Below the pieces are notes generated by a model. The model worked only from the letters and a program-made list of their open reading frames with translations, was not told the DNA's origin and did not search any database. This document shows, piece by piece, positions 35,401 to 45,854 of a stretch of DNA of 64,000 nucleotides. Origin of the DNA: Calendula officinalis. Lineage: Eukaryota > Streptophyta > Magnoliopsida > Asterales > Asteraceae. The stretch is from assembly GCA_963853835.1 (NCBI GenBank), contig OY970832.1, forward strand, positions 33,554,208 through 33,618,207, given 5' to 3'. A program made the translations under genes and the position numbers. Each line of letters begins with the position of its first letter. The stretch's first letter is position 1.

Positions 35401-35775
35401 GAAAGCAGGCATACTCGAATAGTTGGGTCTATTTCAGATAGGTTGACCACATATACATCCTTTTCTCTTCTAGCAATGAGTACAGGCTGCCCTTTATCAT
35501 TGTAGATGATGCCTGTAACCTTCCTGAATCGAGCTTCATTGTCATCATCACACATCTGACTGATACTGAGCAGATTGTGTTTAAGACCCTCTACATAGGA
35601 AACTCTTTTAAAAGTTATGTTGCCTGCCTTGATCACACCATAACCTCTTGTTTTTCCCACCGAGTCATCTCCAAACTTAACAGAAGGACCCTTCTCTGGA
35701 GTATAATTGAGAAGGTACTCCATACTGCCTGTCACTATCTAAATACCATTTTCTGTCACCCTGCACAAGACACAA
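32436..35775 (-). pseudogene. Sirevirus 1 pol: protease remnant, integrase, RT, RNase H
   Basis: On the minus strand the protease region reads KWYLDS and then loses the rest of the active-site phrase through a deletion of about 17 bases at 35736-35740, which shifts the frame. The GAG-preintegrase domain follows (35735-35271: LLSISQMCDDD, WLWHKKLSHINFRTI). A TAG near 35271 interrupts it before CSACEMGKQK. Then 35252-32436 is open. Integrase has HMDLFGPI, LRSDHGTKF and TPQQNAVVERKNRT. RT has WVFRNKMDKDGVVIRNKARL, MDVKSAFLNGKL and IYVDDIIFGST. RNase H reads TYAVFAG where copia elements usually have an acidic residue pair (compare TDSDYGG at 61339-64000), then STAEAEYVAA. The frame ends GMLNP. 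It cannot encode a complete active polyprotein. Confidence 0.9.
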
Positions 35776-35783
35776 AATAAGAG

Positions 35784-38357
35784 TTAGTTCTTTTTAGGAA
35801 CCCATTTTTGAATGGGACCTTTGGTGGGATAAACATAATTTGACTTGATCTCTTTAGGTGGAGAGGTCAGTATCACTTCGGGGGTAACTTTAGAAGTTTT
35901 CTTTGGTGATACTGACTTAGTTTCTCTCCTTTTCTTTGGTACTGAGTACCTAGGACTTGAGAGATCAGTCCAGCATTCATCTCCCTTATGACCAGTATGA
36001 TGACATCTATAACATTTTCTAGGTCTATTTCGAAACATATTTTCATAAGGTATTTTAGAAAAATGTTGCACTTTTGGTAGATCAGTATGAACAAGTTTTG
36101 CAAATTGTTTACTTAAAGATTTGACCTGATCACCAAGTGTTTTTAAAATGTTAATTTTGTCATTTTTGATAGGTATATTAACATTGTTTTTAACTGGTTT
36201 AGGAGATGGAGGATCTGGTTGCCTTTTTTTATTTGGCAGAGAAGTCTTTCTAATATTATTTGTGGTAGACTTCTTGTCTCTGCCAGCTAAGGATCTAGTT
36301 AAAGTTGGTTTTTGTTTATCATGTTTTGTAGAAACAACTTTAACAGGTTCTTTAGATTTCTCAGTATATGATGTTTCTGTTCCTGCAACTTCTGTATTTG
36401 ATGAAACATGTGAGATAGAAGTTGTCTTATTATCATTATATAATTCAAAAGTTGTTGTATTAAATAATAATTCAAAAGGTGGAACAGCAGAAGTGTCATA
36501 CTGAACTATTGGTAGCTCAGTATCAGAAATTTCTGTTATTTGAAATTCAATACTGAGTTCTTGTAGCTCAGTATAGCACTTTGAGCAGATGGAAGGACCA
36601 ATAGGTTTTTCTAAAATTTCATTTTCCTCATCATCTGACTCAGTTTGACATCCAACTTCACATAAAGTTTTAGCTTTTACAAAATTAATAGGGTTCATAG
36701 TAGAAAACTCTTCAAATAAATCAGCAAAATTGTTCCTCTTTTTAAATTGAGGATCAACACCAAGCGCAGCCCTCACATTTTCTGGAAATTGTTCATTTAA
36801 ACATTTATTTAATTTTATTGAAGCATTTCCCCAAGATTTACATTGTTTTTCAAATTTTTCTTTTTCAAGTTTGTGTAAATGAGCTTTATCAGCTAATCTT
36901 TGGTTAATGTCTTTTAAATCTGAAAAGTTTAGTTCTAAATCTTTATATTTTGCTAATTTATCCAAGTTTTCATTATTTACCCTTTCAAGTTCCTTAATTG
37001 TTAATTTTAAAGCTTTTTCTTTTTGTACAGAAGTTTTAAGATCAACAAGCATATACTCAAAAATCTTGGTTTTTTCATTCACTGAATAAGTTTGAAAGGA
37101 ACTTACCTTGTACAACTGAGTGGAATCCCAATCAGTATGAACACTCATCCTCTCAGCCTCTTTGATGTCCTTTTCAAAGGAGTTCTTCAAATCATCTTCA
37201 GTGAAAGCCATAAAGGCTTTATTCTCAATCTCTTCATCATCATCACTTAACTCTTCATCCATCCAGGCTTCTGAGTAAAGTGCTTGATGAGGTGCTCAAT
37301 TCCCTTCTGCCCTCTTGCCCTTGCTCCAATTCTTCAGCTTGACATATTTGTCTCTATATCTTTTTGCTCGGTATGCAATCTTGTCATTTTGGTCAGTCTC
37401 AGAAGACTTGGTATGACAATTTGCAGTAATATGTCCAGGCTTTCCACACCTATAGCACAGACCTGATCTTGGGTCAGTATTAGAAGAGCTAACACCAAGC
37501 CTCTTCTTCTTCAACTGATCCAGCTTCATGGACATAAGAGCCATTTGGGTTTCTAGCTCTTCTGCCTCAGCATCAGCAAGATCAACTTCTGGTTCCTCTG
37601 GCTCAGTCACAGTATAGGCATGTTGCACAACTAGAGCCATGCCAGTGGAAGACTTGTCAGTTTTCTTCCAGTTGATCAGTCTTGCAGCATTATTCTCCTC
37701 ATGATTCAACATTAGACCATACAAAGTTTGAAGAGTGTATGACTCAATGTTGTTAGCAGCATTGACAGAGTTTGTCATATCAAGAAATTGTTGAGGAAGA
37801 CTATCCAGGAACTTTTGAACAAGCTCTCCTTCTTCTTTCACAATGCCTACACTGATTAAATCATGGATAACAGTATTGAACCTGTTATAGAGAGTGGTGA
37901 TGTCTTCATTAGGAGTTGAGAAGAAATTTTCATATTTCCTTCGCATGTTGCTTTTTCTTTGCAACTTCACCTTTGTTGTGTCTTCATAGGTGACTGATAG
38001 ACTATCCCACATAGCCTTTGATGTTGGCAATTTCATAATTGCATTAAGTATCTCTTTGGTAACAGCATTACCAATCACCCCTTTAGCTCTAGAGTCTAAA
38101 GCATACAACTGACGGTCAGTATCAGTCCAGTTGTGCTTTAGTTTAGGTACAGTTCTTATGCCCTCAGGAGCATCATCAGTAGTAGCAACAGGTTCCACAG
38201 TTTGTGGAATGATGGGACCATCATATAGCACAGTGAGCATCTCATGGTGAATAGATTCAAGATACCACTGAGCTTTAAGCTTCCATTGATGGAAGTCTTT
38301 TCCATCAAAGATGGGTACTCCCTTTCCAGACATAATTGGTGCAACAATTGTAGACAT
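35784..38357 (-). pseudogene. Sirevirus 1 gag and gag-like extension
   Basis: 38357-37296 starts MSTIVAPIMSGKGVPIFDGK and has the copia gag domain (FHQWKLKAQWYLESI, AKGVIGNAVTKEI, NEDITTLYNRFNTVIHDL). A zinc knuckle, CYRCGKPGHITANC, lies near residue 300. A TGA at 37296-37298 stops it. The same frame continues at once through an acidic start (MDEELSDDDEEIENKAFM), a long Lys/Glu-rich coiled-coil-like section and a second knuckle, CYRCHHTGHKGDEC, to a stop at 35784. A large Gag with two knuckles is consistent with Sireviruses. I read the TGA as a mutation, although I cannot exclude a programmed stop. Confidence 0.8.
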
Positions 38358-38441
38358 TTTGGATTTTTGAGTGTTGGAGGGATAGATGTAGGAAATGGCT
38401 GCCAGGGTTATAGATCAACTAAATAAGAATTTATTTAGCCT

Positions 38442-38453
38442 GCTCTGATACCA
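38442..38453 (-). other. Sirevirus 1 primer-binding site
   Basis: Minus strand TGGTATCAGAGC lies two bases after the LTR end (38456). It is complementary to initiator Met-tRNA. Confidence 0.9.
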
Positions 38454-38455
38454 GT

Positions 38456-38964
38456 TGTTAGGTCACAACAACCCTGGTTTATAATGTTAATTGATAGATT
38501 ATTATACTTAGAGAAATATTAGAGTGATAACACAAGAATATAGTCAATGTATAAATCCACTAAGTGTGGCTTGTTGCGGAATAACAAGACCACTGATCAA
38601 TTACAAAAGATGTGAATGTGTAAAGTAAATTGGTGAGTACTCCTTTGCAAGATGATCTCTATTTATAATGTTATAGAGATCTTACATGATGAGCAAAGGA
38701 GTAACCGAAGGACTAAGTAAGGAAAATGACTAAGATCAAGGGATTTGATCTTAGTCCGTTACTATACTGAGTATCACTCAGTCCTTCTACTCAGTCCTTG
38801 TACTCAGTATCACTATCTGATACTGAGTACTGATACTGAGTTCCAATACTGATCACTCAGTATCAGACCTAAACTTAGCTATATTATTCTACATATTAAT
38901 CAAAGCTAGTCTAGGTTGTTTTGTTATCTTAAGATCCAAAGGGGCAAGGCTTTTTGCCTTAACA
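38456..38964 (-). repeat. Sirevirus 1 LTR (5' copy)
   Basis: Nearly identical to 27497-28005. The two differences seen are A for G at about 38519 and G for A at 38942. Confidence 0.95.
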
Positions 38965-40146
38965 GTTTTGTATTGGTGGCCCTCTATGAAGTTAGATATT
39001 GCCCGATTTGTTGAAAAATGCCATGTTTGTGCACAAGTCAAGGCCGAACATCAAAAACCGTACGGGTCGTTAAAACAGTTAGATATACCCGAATGGAAGT
39101 GGGATAATATTACAATGGATTTCGTCACAAAACTACCCCGTACTCAAAGGAATCACGATATGATATGGGTAATTGTCGATCGGTTGACCAAAAGTGCTCA
39201 CTTTTTGGCCACCAACGAAACCGCATCACTCGACAAATTGGCTAAGTTGTATATTGATGAGATTGTTTCCCGACATGGTATTCCGTTATCTATTGTGTCT
39301 GATTGAGATCCTCGGTTCGTTTCCAATTTTTAGAAGAGTTTGCAAAGAGAATTAGGTTCTTGGGTGAATTTGAGAACGGCGTATCACCCACAAACAGACG
39401 GTCAGACAGAAAGAACTATTCAGACTTTGGAAGATATGTTACGGGCTTGTGTGATGGAATATGGTGGGTCGTGGGATTCTCATTTGCCTTTGATCGAATT
39501 TGCTTATAACAACTCGTATCATTCGAGTATTAAAATGCCTCCATATGAAATGTTGTATGGTAGGCGGTGTAGAACTCCCACATGTTGGCTTGAAGCGGGA
39601 GAAAAACAGTTTGCGGGTCCCGAGATTGTTCAAATAACGGCCGATAAGGTGGCGATTGCACGTGAGAAGTTAAAAGCCGCTTGGGATAGACAGAAAATGT
39701 ATGCGGATCCACGGCGTAGGCCCGTAACTTTTGTTGAGGGTGAACGGGTTTATTTGAAAGTTTCTCCGTGGAAAGGTGTTATCCGCTTCGGGAAACGGGG
39801 AAAGTTAGCACCGAGATTTATTGGGCCGTTTTCTATTCGTAAAGTGGTGAATGATCAAACCGTTTCACTCGATCTTCCTCCGGAATTGTCGGGTATTCAT
39901 GACACGTTCAATGTTTGTTATTTGAGGAAATGTAATGCGGAAGATGAAATTCCGGTGCTACCGATCAAAGATTTAAAGGTGGATTCGAGAAAGCGGTTAA
40001 TTGAGGAGCCGGTAGAAATTTTGGATCGAAAGGTAACGAAGTTGAGAAAGAAACAGATACCGATGGTCTTGGTTAAGTGGAAACACAGTTTGGGTGCCGA
40101 TATGACGTGGGAAACCGAATCAGATATGAAGAATCGATATCCGTAA
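38965..40146 (+). pseudogene. gypsy pol part 2: integrase core and chromodomain
   Basis: Continues the interrupted integrase. The finger cysteines (CHVCAQVKAEH) come first, then WDNITMDFVTKLPRTQRN, SAHFLATNETASLDKLAKLY and HGIPLSIVSD. The frame is broken by TGA at 39304-39306 and by TAG near 39331, then reads LRTAYHPQTDGQTERTIQTL with the catalytic Glu. The GPY/F region (KLAPRFIGPFSI) and DTFNVCYLRKC follow. A C-terminal chromodomain (EPVEILDRKVTKLRKKQIPM then VLVKWKHSLGADMTWE) ends near NRYP. Chromodomains in this class can direct integration to heterochromatin. Confidence 0.9.
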
Positions 40147-40200
40147 TTATTTGATCAAGGTGAGATTCCGGGGACGGAATCTCTTTAAGGAGGGGAGTTT

Positions 40201-42531
40201 TGTAACATCCCGAGACCCGACCTATTATATTTTATTACTTTAGGTAAGTAATATATTATTGTTTATTATTTTATTATTTTTATTGATTTATTTGAATTAA
40301 TTGTATTTTTAACCATGGGGTTAAAATTTAGTTAAACTGAGATATTTAAATGTTAAAATGATTTTTACATATTTAGATTCATTTCTGAACCGGGGTTCTA
40401 AAAATATCTTCGTTGTTAAAATTGGAGTTAGTTAGGTCTAAATTAATTATCTGTGAACCTAATATCCTAAACTGTGTTTAAATGAAAATACCTGTGTTTG
40501 GGGGAGGGGTGTACGTGTTATGTGTTAGGGGCAGGTGTCAAATTTCTTTTCTTCCCCTCTTGTTCTTTCCCAGTCGACAAACACACACACTCACTTTCTT
40601 GAGTTTTTCTTCCAAATTGATGTTAATTGCTTGAAGTTCTTGCCTTCTCCTTGTGATTTTCGGATTCTAGAAGCAAAACTAAGTAAGTTCTCTCCTTTCT
40701 TGGCTAGGGTTTCATGTTCTTGAGCTTAGATGAACGGGTTCTTGAGTTGTGGGTTTTGATGGAGTTCTTGTTGAACCTTGCTTGTAATTCGAAATTGATG
40801 CATGATTTGGTGTCTAATTGAGTTCTTGCAAGTATGGTATGAATTGTTGTTAGTTATAACTCATTTGGTGAAGCTTTCATAAAGCTCCATCAATGGTGGA
40901 TTTGGGAAGAAGATGGTTTTTTCCCTAATTTGATGAATTGTGTATTTTGATGTTCTTAATGTTGTGTTAGGCAAATTATGTATGTTAAATGATGATTGTT
41001 AGTTATGAAGAACTTCTAGTTACTTGTTATGAAAATGCATTGGTGTTGGTAGTGTTTGGCTAAGATGGAAATTTAGTCATAACTAGCTAAATTTGTAGAA
41101 TGTTGACTTTGGTCAAACCTGGGAGTTGACTTTTAGTCTTGTATGGCTTGTAAACTCTAATTGTCAATTTCATGTCATTTATATGCTAGTTGTCTAGTTG
41201 GGAAGTATAATCATGTTGGTTTGGGGTCTTGACCCGTTTGTTTGACAATTAGTGCAATTTGACCTAAATAAGGTCAAAGTTGGTGAAACTTGCATTTGGA
41301 TGCAAATAACTTGTTAGTATGTAATTTTGATGTTGATCAAGTAGGATATCCCATTGGAAAGTGTTGTGTAGATTCCCGATTCCTTATTCTTGTTTTGACT
41401 CGTTTGGGCCTAAGGTGCAATTTGGCCAATTGGCATAATGAATTGACTTGATGAAGTGTTGGACTTTAGTATTGGTTATATGTACAATTGCAAGTAATTG
41501 GTTGTAAGATGTTGTTGCAAGATGTGGCCTTAAGCTTGTATTACTTGTTAAACAATTGATGATTTCGGGTGACTAATTCGGTATTCATTTTGTACAGGAA
41601 AAGGGAAGGAGCCTCAGTGATATAAGATCATTGAGCTCGGCACGAAAAGGAAGCTAAGGTGAGTGGACTTAACCTTCTTTCTTTTGTGATGTACAAAATT
41701 AGGGAATGGTAGAGTTTTGAGAAAAAGTGCAGGATTTGGGCATCTGGAGTAGTTCGCGACGCGAACTTGTGTTCGCGAAACGCGAACTCGGGTCAGAGAA
41801 GTGGGGGTTTGGTCGTGATGTAGTTCCCGATTCGTGAACTCTTAGTTCGCGACGCGAACTCTGAGTTCACGATGCGAACTTTGTCAGGAACAGATTTCAT
41901 GGCTGCAATTCTTTTTACAAGTTTATACTTGGTCTAGTGGTTAATGGTAGTATGTGCACATGTTTTTTTTTAGAGGTTAGCTATGGTGGTTTTCGTCTAC
42001 GCTTCGTTACTCTTGGTGGGGGCGATCGGACTCCTTCGAATTCGTTACGTAAGGAGGGATCACCGTGCCACTAGTAAAGAAGCCATCGGTTGACTGTTGT
42101 TGGCCGACAACAGTCGAAGGTCCTCGCCCGACCGCCGATCCTCTCTTAACGTCCAATTGCTTGTGGAAGTTTGGACGGTTTCCCCCTATCGATTTCTCTT
42201 GTTTTCTAATTTGTTGTGGTTATGCAAATTGACATTTATTTCTATTCACTTAGCTTTGTGCTAATCCCTCATTTGTTGACTCTTTTCAGGTTGTGGATTT
42301 GGCTTGACTAGAGTCGGGTTTTGGAAGTCTGACCGTACTCTGATTTTGTAAAACGGGTCGAGCCTGTTTTTCTGTAACACCCTTAAATGTTTTATATATT
42401 TTGGTTAATATGTAAATGGCTTTTATGTTATGTAATAATTAGGATTTATAGTTTTCCTAAATCGCTTCCGTATGCTTATTTAAAAAAAAAATAAAAAATA
42501 AAAAAAATGGCTCTAAGATTGTGGTGTTACA
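40201..42531 (+). repeat. chromodomain-gypsy 3' LTR, 2331 bp
   Basis: Preceded by the polypurine tract AAGGAGGGGAGTTT. Matches 21485-23809 with scattered substitutions and a changed A/T run near 42480. Repeats the GTTCGCGACGCGAAC palindromes at 41755-41885. Confidence 0.9.
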
Positions 42532-42536
42532 GAGAC

Positions 42537-43013
42537 TCTACTCAATTCTCAATTACTCAAGTTTATTTTCTCAGATTTTAAATTTATATAGCGCGCTTGT
42601 GTGACTTGGGACGAGAGATCAACCTCGACCCGCCTCACACAACTCAAGGCTCAACACCTGTACTCTTCGGTGTTGAGTCAAAACGTCTGGCACCAGTACT
42701 CTTCGGTGCCAAGACAACTCAAGTATATTATGTTTAATGTTTTAACTCAAGAACTCAAAACTCAGATAACTCAGGCTCCAGATAACTCAAATCACAGATA
42801 ACTCAAATAAATCACCCAATCAGTACTCAAGCTCAATCAACAAGACAATTCACCACACATAGCACAAAATCATGAATCGAAAGTAAGTACAAGTTTATAG
42901 TGAGATTACCCACCTCGAATAGACGTATGCTCCTAAATATCCTCAGTATAGTAGAGCGTCTCTAGCAGGTCCTACTAGGTCCTACAAGGTACAAGGAAGC
43001 TCGGGTTAGGTTT
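42537..43013 (-). repeat. solo LTR, middle segment
   Basis: No gene. Holds two ACTCTTCGGTG words flanked by short hairpins (42660-42715) and a TCAACTCAAG-rich stretch. Ends with GGTTT (43009-43013), the target duplication of the small copia element. Confidence 0.55.
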
Positions 43014-43519
43014 TGTTAAGGCAAAAAGCCTTGCCCCTTTGGATCTTAAGATAACAAAACAACCTAGACTAGCTTTGATTAATATGTAGAATAATATAGC
43101 TAAGTTTAGGTCTGATACTGAGTGATCAGTATTGGAACTCAGTATCAGTACTCAGTATCAGATAGTGATACTGAGTACAAGGACTGAGTAGAAGGACTGA
43201 GTCATACTCAGTATAGTAACGGACTAAGATCAAATCCCTTGATCTTAGTCATTTTCCTTACTTAGTCCTTCGGTTACTCCTTTGCTCATCATGTAAGATC
43301 TCTATAACATTATAAATAGAGATCATCTTGCAAAGGAGTACTCACCAATTCACTTTACACTTTCATATCTTTGTAATTGATCAGTGGTCTTGTTATTCCG
43401 CAACAAGCCACACTTAGTGGATTTATACATTGACTATATTCTTGTGTTATCACTCTAATATTTCTCTAAGTATAATATTCTATCAATTAACATTAAAACA
43501 GGGTTGTTGTGACCTAACA
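43014..43519 (+). repeat. 5' LTR of the Sirevirus derivative
   Basis: TGTTAAGGCAAAAAGCC ... GTGACCTAACA, rich in ACTCAGTATCAG and TGATACTGAGT words (43108-43220). TATAAATAG at 43310-43318 is a candidate TATA box. Confidence 0.9.
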
Positions 43520-43533
43520 ACTGGTATCAGAGC

Positions 43534-43925
43534 CACAGCAGCCTCCACAAACTCCACCATGTTCACATGGTGACCACAAAGAAGAAGGAGAAGAAGAAGG
43601 AGGTGCTGATGATACTGATGCTGCAACTGAGCCCATGCCCTCCCCTACTCTTGAACAACCTGAGGGGGACATGGGTGGTGATATTGATCCTCTTCCCTCC
43701 TCATCAAATGATAACAAAAGGGGGTAGAAGAGACAAAGAGATACTGAGGTTGATCAAACTGAGCCATCTGCTCAGGGGGAGAAAAGAAGAAGATTGAATG
43801 AAGATCAACCTCCACAACAACAACATCAGCAAAGTCCTCATACTGAACCACTTCGATTTCAGTATGAGAGAAGAAGACAAAGAAGTAGGTCAGTACCACA
43901 CTTTGATGACCCACTTGAGCCATCT

Positions 43926-43959
<34 letters not shown>

Positions 43960-44152
43960 TTTCCGCAATGGGCGAAAGCCTGACGGAGCAATGCCGCGTG
44001 GAGGTAGAAGGCCCACGGGTCACACTGACCAACCACAGCAAGCTTATACTGAGCCACCTGTTCTAGAAGAAAATAACTTGCAAATTGTGGTCTATAGGCC
44101 TTTTGTGTGGCCCATTGCTGATGATGAAGATGACGCACATCCAGTGGCATAA
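43534..44152 (+). pseudogene. extra-ORF N-terminal half, broken, with rRNA insert
   Basis: Homologous to part 2 of the Sirevirus 1 extra ORF, from the segment with TPPCSHGDH through EPMPSPTLEQPEGDMGGD and NEDQPPQQQHQQSPHTEP to QIVVYRPFVWPIADDED. A TAG near 43726 interrupts the frame. At 43931-44021 plastid 16S rRNA sequence replaces about a dozen bases of the original and shifts the frame. A TAA at 44150-44152 closes this part. Confidence 0.75.
43931..44021 (+). other. fragment of plastid 16S rRNA gene
   Basis: ACTCCTACGGGAGGCAGCAG followed by TGGGGAATTTTCCGCAATGG, GCGAAAGCCTGACGGAGCAA and TGCCGCGTGGAGGTAGAAGG is the conserved region that starts near position 338 of bacterial-type 16S rRNA. 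The wording TTTTCCGCAATGGGCGAAAG fits a land-plant chloroplast. It is flanked on both sides by retrotransposon sequence that is continuous in Sirevirus 1 at about 29330. It is an inserted fragment, not a functional rRNA gene. Confidence 0.9.
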
Positions 44153-45262
44153 GAAGAATTCTTAAACTTTGCACTGGATGAAGCAAATAAAGAAACCTCT
44201 TCATCATCATTCTCAGATGATGAAGTACATACAAGAAAACCTACCTCACCTCATGCTGAAGGACCTTCTAGAATTACTAGAAGACCAATAACCAGAAGAA
44301 TGACAAATGTGGTTATGTCCTCCGAATCTAGTGAAGAAAATGATCCAGCCCCTCTGATCTCAAGACCTAGAAGATCTGCTCAGTTTACTGAGGAAAAGAG
44401 TGAAGCTGAGGATGAGATTGAGGCCCAAAAGTTCATCCCTGTTAAGGAAGAACCTGAATCTGAGTCTGAAGATGTTCCAAGAAGATCTCATACTGTAAGA
44501 AGAACTGGAGATGAATTACTTGAACAGTATTGGAACATTGCGGCACAAAGAACAAGATATAGGGAAACAAGGATGAGTATGCTGAGGAATAAAGCATTTC
44601 TAACTGTAAGAGACATATACTGGCTAAATGAATTTGTCAACAAAATAAAGGTCAAAACTGTTGATAAATCAATTGTTGCAACTTGTACTGGGCTAGTCAG
44701 TCCTCCAATGAAGTTTCTCCTCCATGACATCCAAAATATGGGACTTCAAGATTGGATAAAAATTGCTAGACTGATAAAGGAGATGCCCTCAAGATCCTCT
44801 GAAGCCCAAGTGATGATGGATGAAATCTGGGCTGTATCTGCTATATGCTATGAAAAAGGCATTCTTTATGCAGCAGAATACAGGGCACTCAGTGTGATGA
44901 CTGAAGCTATGAAGAACAACAAACCTGAGTGCCTTAATACTTTCAGAATAATTCCCACATATACTGTTCCTCCTAATCTCATCTTTCAAGATCAAAAGAG
45001 TACCATATATCCAACATCTGGATACATGTATACTGACTCAGATGACAGGGAGTGCTTCATTACTGAAGCAGATTTGGCAACAGCTCCTATCAGCCATTTG
45101 GTGGGCCTTAAATGGATGATAACCAAGAAAGAAGATGCTTGGTTTAGAAAGAAGATAGTTGCTGTACTAAACAACAGGCAAGATGAACTGAAGAAAAGAG
45201 AAGAGTTCATCCATGTGAAGAAAGAAGTCCTCTACGAGTTTGAGTCGATCAACAAAGACTAA
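44153..45262 (+). CDS. Sirevirus extra ORF, C-terminal half, open frame
   Basis: The frame is open from 44153, and the first ATG at 44300 gives 320 residues. Up to about residue 70 it is acidic and Ser-rich (MTNVVMSSESSEEND, KEEPESESEDVPRRS). It then forms a folded-looking domain: LLEQYWNIAAQRTRYRETRM, FVNKIKVKTVDKSIVATCTG, LLHDIQNMGLQDWIKIARLI, AVSAICYEKGILYAAEYRAL, YPTSGYMYTDSDDRECF and GLKWMITKKEDAWFRKKIVA. The same domain in Sirevirus 1 (28091-28780) is split by a stop. I do not recognise a function. That it stays open while gag and pol are lost is notable but may only reflect a young age. Confidence 0.6.
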   Translation, partial: EEFLNFALDEANKETSSSSFSDDEVHTRKPTSPHAEGPSRITRRPITRRMTNVVMSSESSEENDPAPLISRPRRSAQFTEEKSEAEDEIEAQKFIPVKEEPESESEDVPRRSHTVRRTGDELLEQYWNIAAQRTRYRETRMSMLRNKAFLTVRDIYWLNEFVNKIKVKTVDKSIVATCTGLVSPPMKFLLHDIQNMGLQDWIKIARLIKEMPSRSSEAQVMMDEIWAVSAICYEKGILYAAEYRALSVMTEAMKNNKPECLNTFRIIPTYTVPPNLIFQDQKSTIYPTSGYMYTDSDDRECFITEADLATAPISHLVGLKWMITKKEDAWFRKKIVAVLNNRQDELKKREEFIHVKKEVLYEFESINKD

Positions 45263-45343
45263 AGAAGAAGACTTTGCAGCCTGTAGCTTATTTTGTTTAG
45301 TTTCTCTTTGTAATTGTTTTGTTATCATTAGATAGGGGGAGAT

Positions 45344-45849
45344 TGTTAAGGCAAAAAGCCTTGCCCCTTTGGATCTTAAGATAACAAAACAACCTAGACT
45401 AGCTTTGATTAATATGTAGAATAATATAGCTAACTTTAGGTCTGATACTGAGTGATCAGTATTGGAACTCAGTATCAGTACTCAGTATCAGATAGTGATA
45501 CTGAGTACAAGGACTGAGTAGAAGGACTGAGTCATACTCAGTATAGTAACGGACTAAGATCAAATCCCTTGATCTTAGTCATTTTCCTTACTTAGTCCTT
45601 CGGGTACTCCTTTGCTCATCATGTAAGATCTCTATAACATTATAAATAGAGATCATCTTGCAAAGGAGTACTCACCAATTCACTTTACACTTTCATATCT
45701 TTGTAATTGATCAGTGGTCTTGTTATTCCGCAACAAGCCACACTTAGTGGATTTATACATTGACTATATTCTTGTGTTATCACTCTAATATTTCTCTAAG
45801 TATAATATTCTATCAATTAACATTAAAACAGGGTTGTTGTGACCTAACA
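45344..45849 (+). repeat. 3' LTR of the Sirevirus derivative
   Basis: Differs from the 5' copy by C for G near 45434 and G for T near 45605. Confidence 0.9.
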
Positions 45850-45854
45850 GGTTT

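Larger units (their letters stand above)
27497..38964 (-). mobile_element. Sirevirus-like Ty1/copia retrotransposon 1, 11,468 bp
   Basis: Two 509-bp LTRs (27497-28005 and 38456-38964) differ at only two bases that I can see. They are flanked by GTTTT duplications (27492-27496 and 38965-38969). On the minus strand the order is LTR, primer site, gag, a long second gag-like section, protease/integrase/RT/RNase H, then about 4 kb of extra coding sequence, polypurine tract and LTR. A copia element of this size with extra coding sequence after pol fits the Sirevirus (SIRE/Maximus) lineage. Despite the near-identical LTRs, gag, protease, integrase, RNase H and the extra frame all carry disabling changes. 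Confidence 0.9.
21485..42531 (+). mobile_element. chromodomain-type Ty3/gypsy retrotransposon (Tekay/Del-like), with a nested Sirevirus
   Basis: Two LTRs (21485-23809 and 40201-42531), each TGTAACATCCC ... GGTGTTACA, are flanked by GAGAC (21480-21484 and 42532-42536). A primer site lies at 23813 and a polypurine tract just before 40201. One gag-pol frame with a C-terminal chromodomain lies between. An 11.5-kb copia element sits in pol at 27497-38964. LTR identity is about 98-99% by eye, so the insertion is fairly recent, but the frame has several stop codons. Confidence 0.9.
43014..45849 (+). mobile_element. non-autonomous Sirevirus derivative, 2836 bp
   Basis: Two 506-bp LTRs (43014-43519 and 45344-45849) differ at about two bases and belong to the same family as the Sirevirus 1 LTRs. 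GGTTT flanks both ends (43009-43013 and 45850-45854). The primer site TGGTATCAGAGC (43522-43533) and polypurine tract AGATAGGGGGAGAT (45330-45343) are intact. Gag, pol and the first part of the extra ORF are deleted, so the primer site is followed almost directly by the second half of the extra ORF. It carries the signals needed to be mobilised by proteins supplied in trans. Confidence 0.9.

Noticed and set aside
43931..44021. Functional 16S rRNA gene or bacterial contamination
   Set aside because: Only about 91 bp, embedded on both sides in retrotransposon sequence that aligns with the related element, and worded like a plastid copy.
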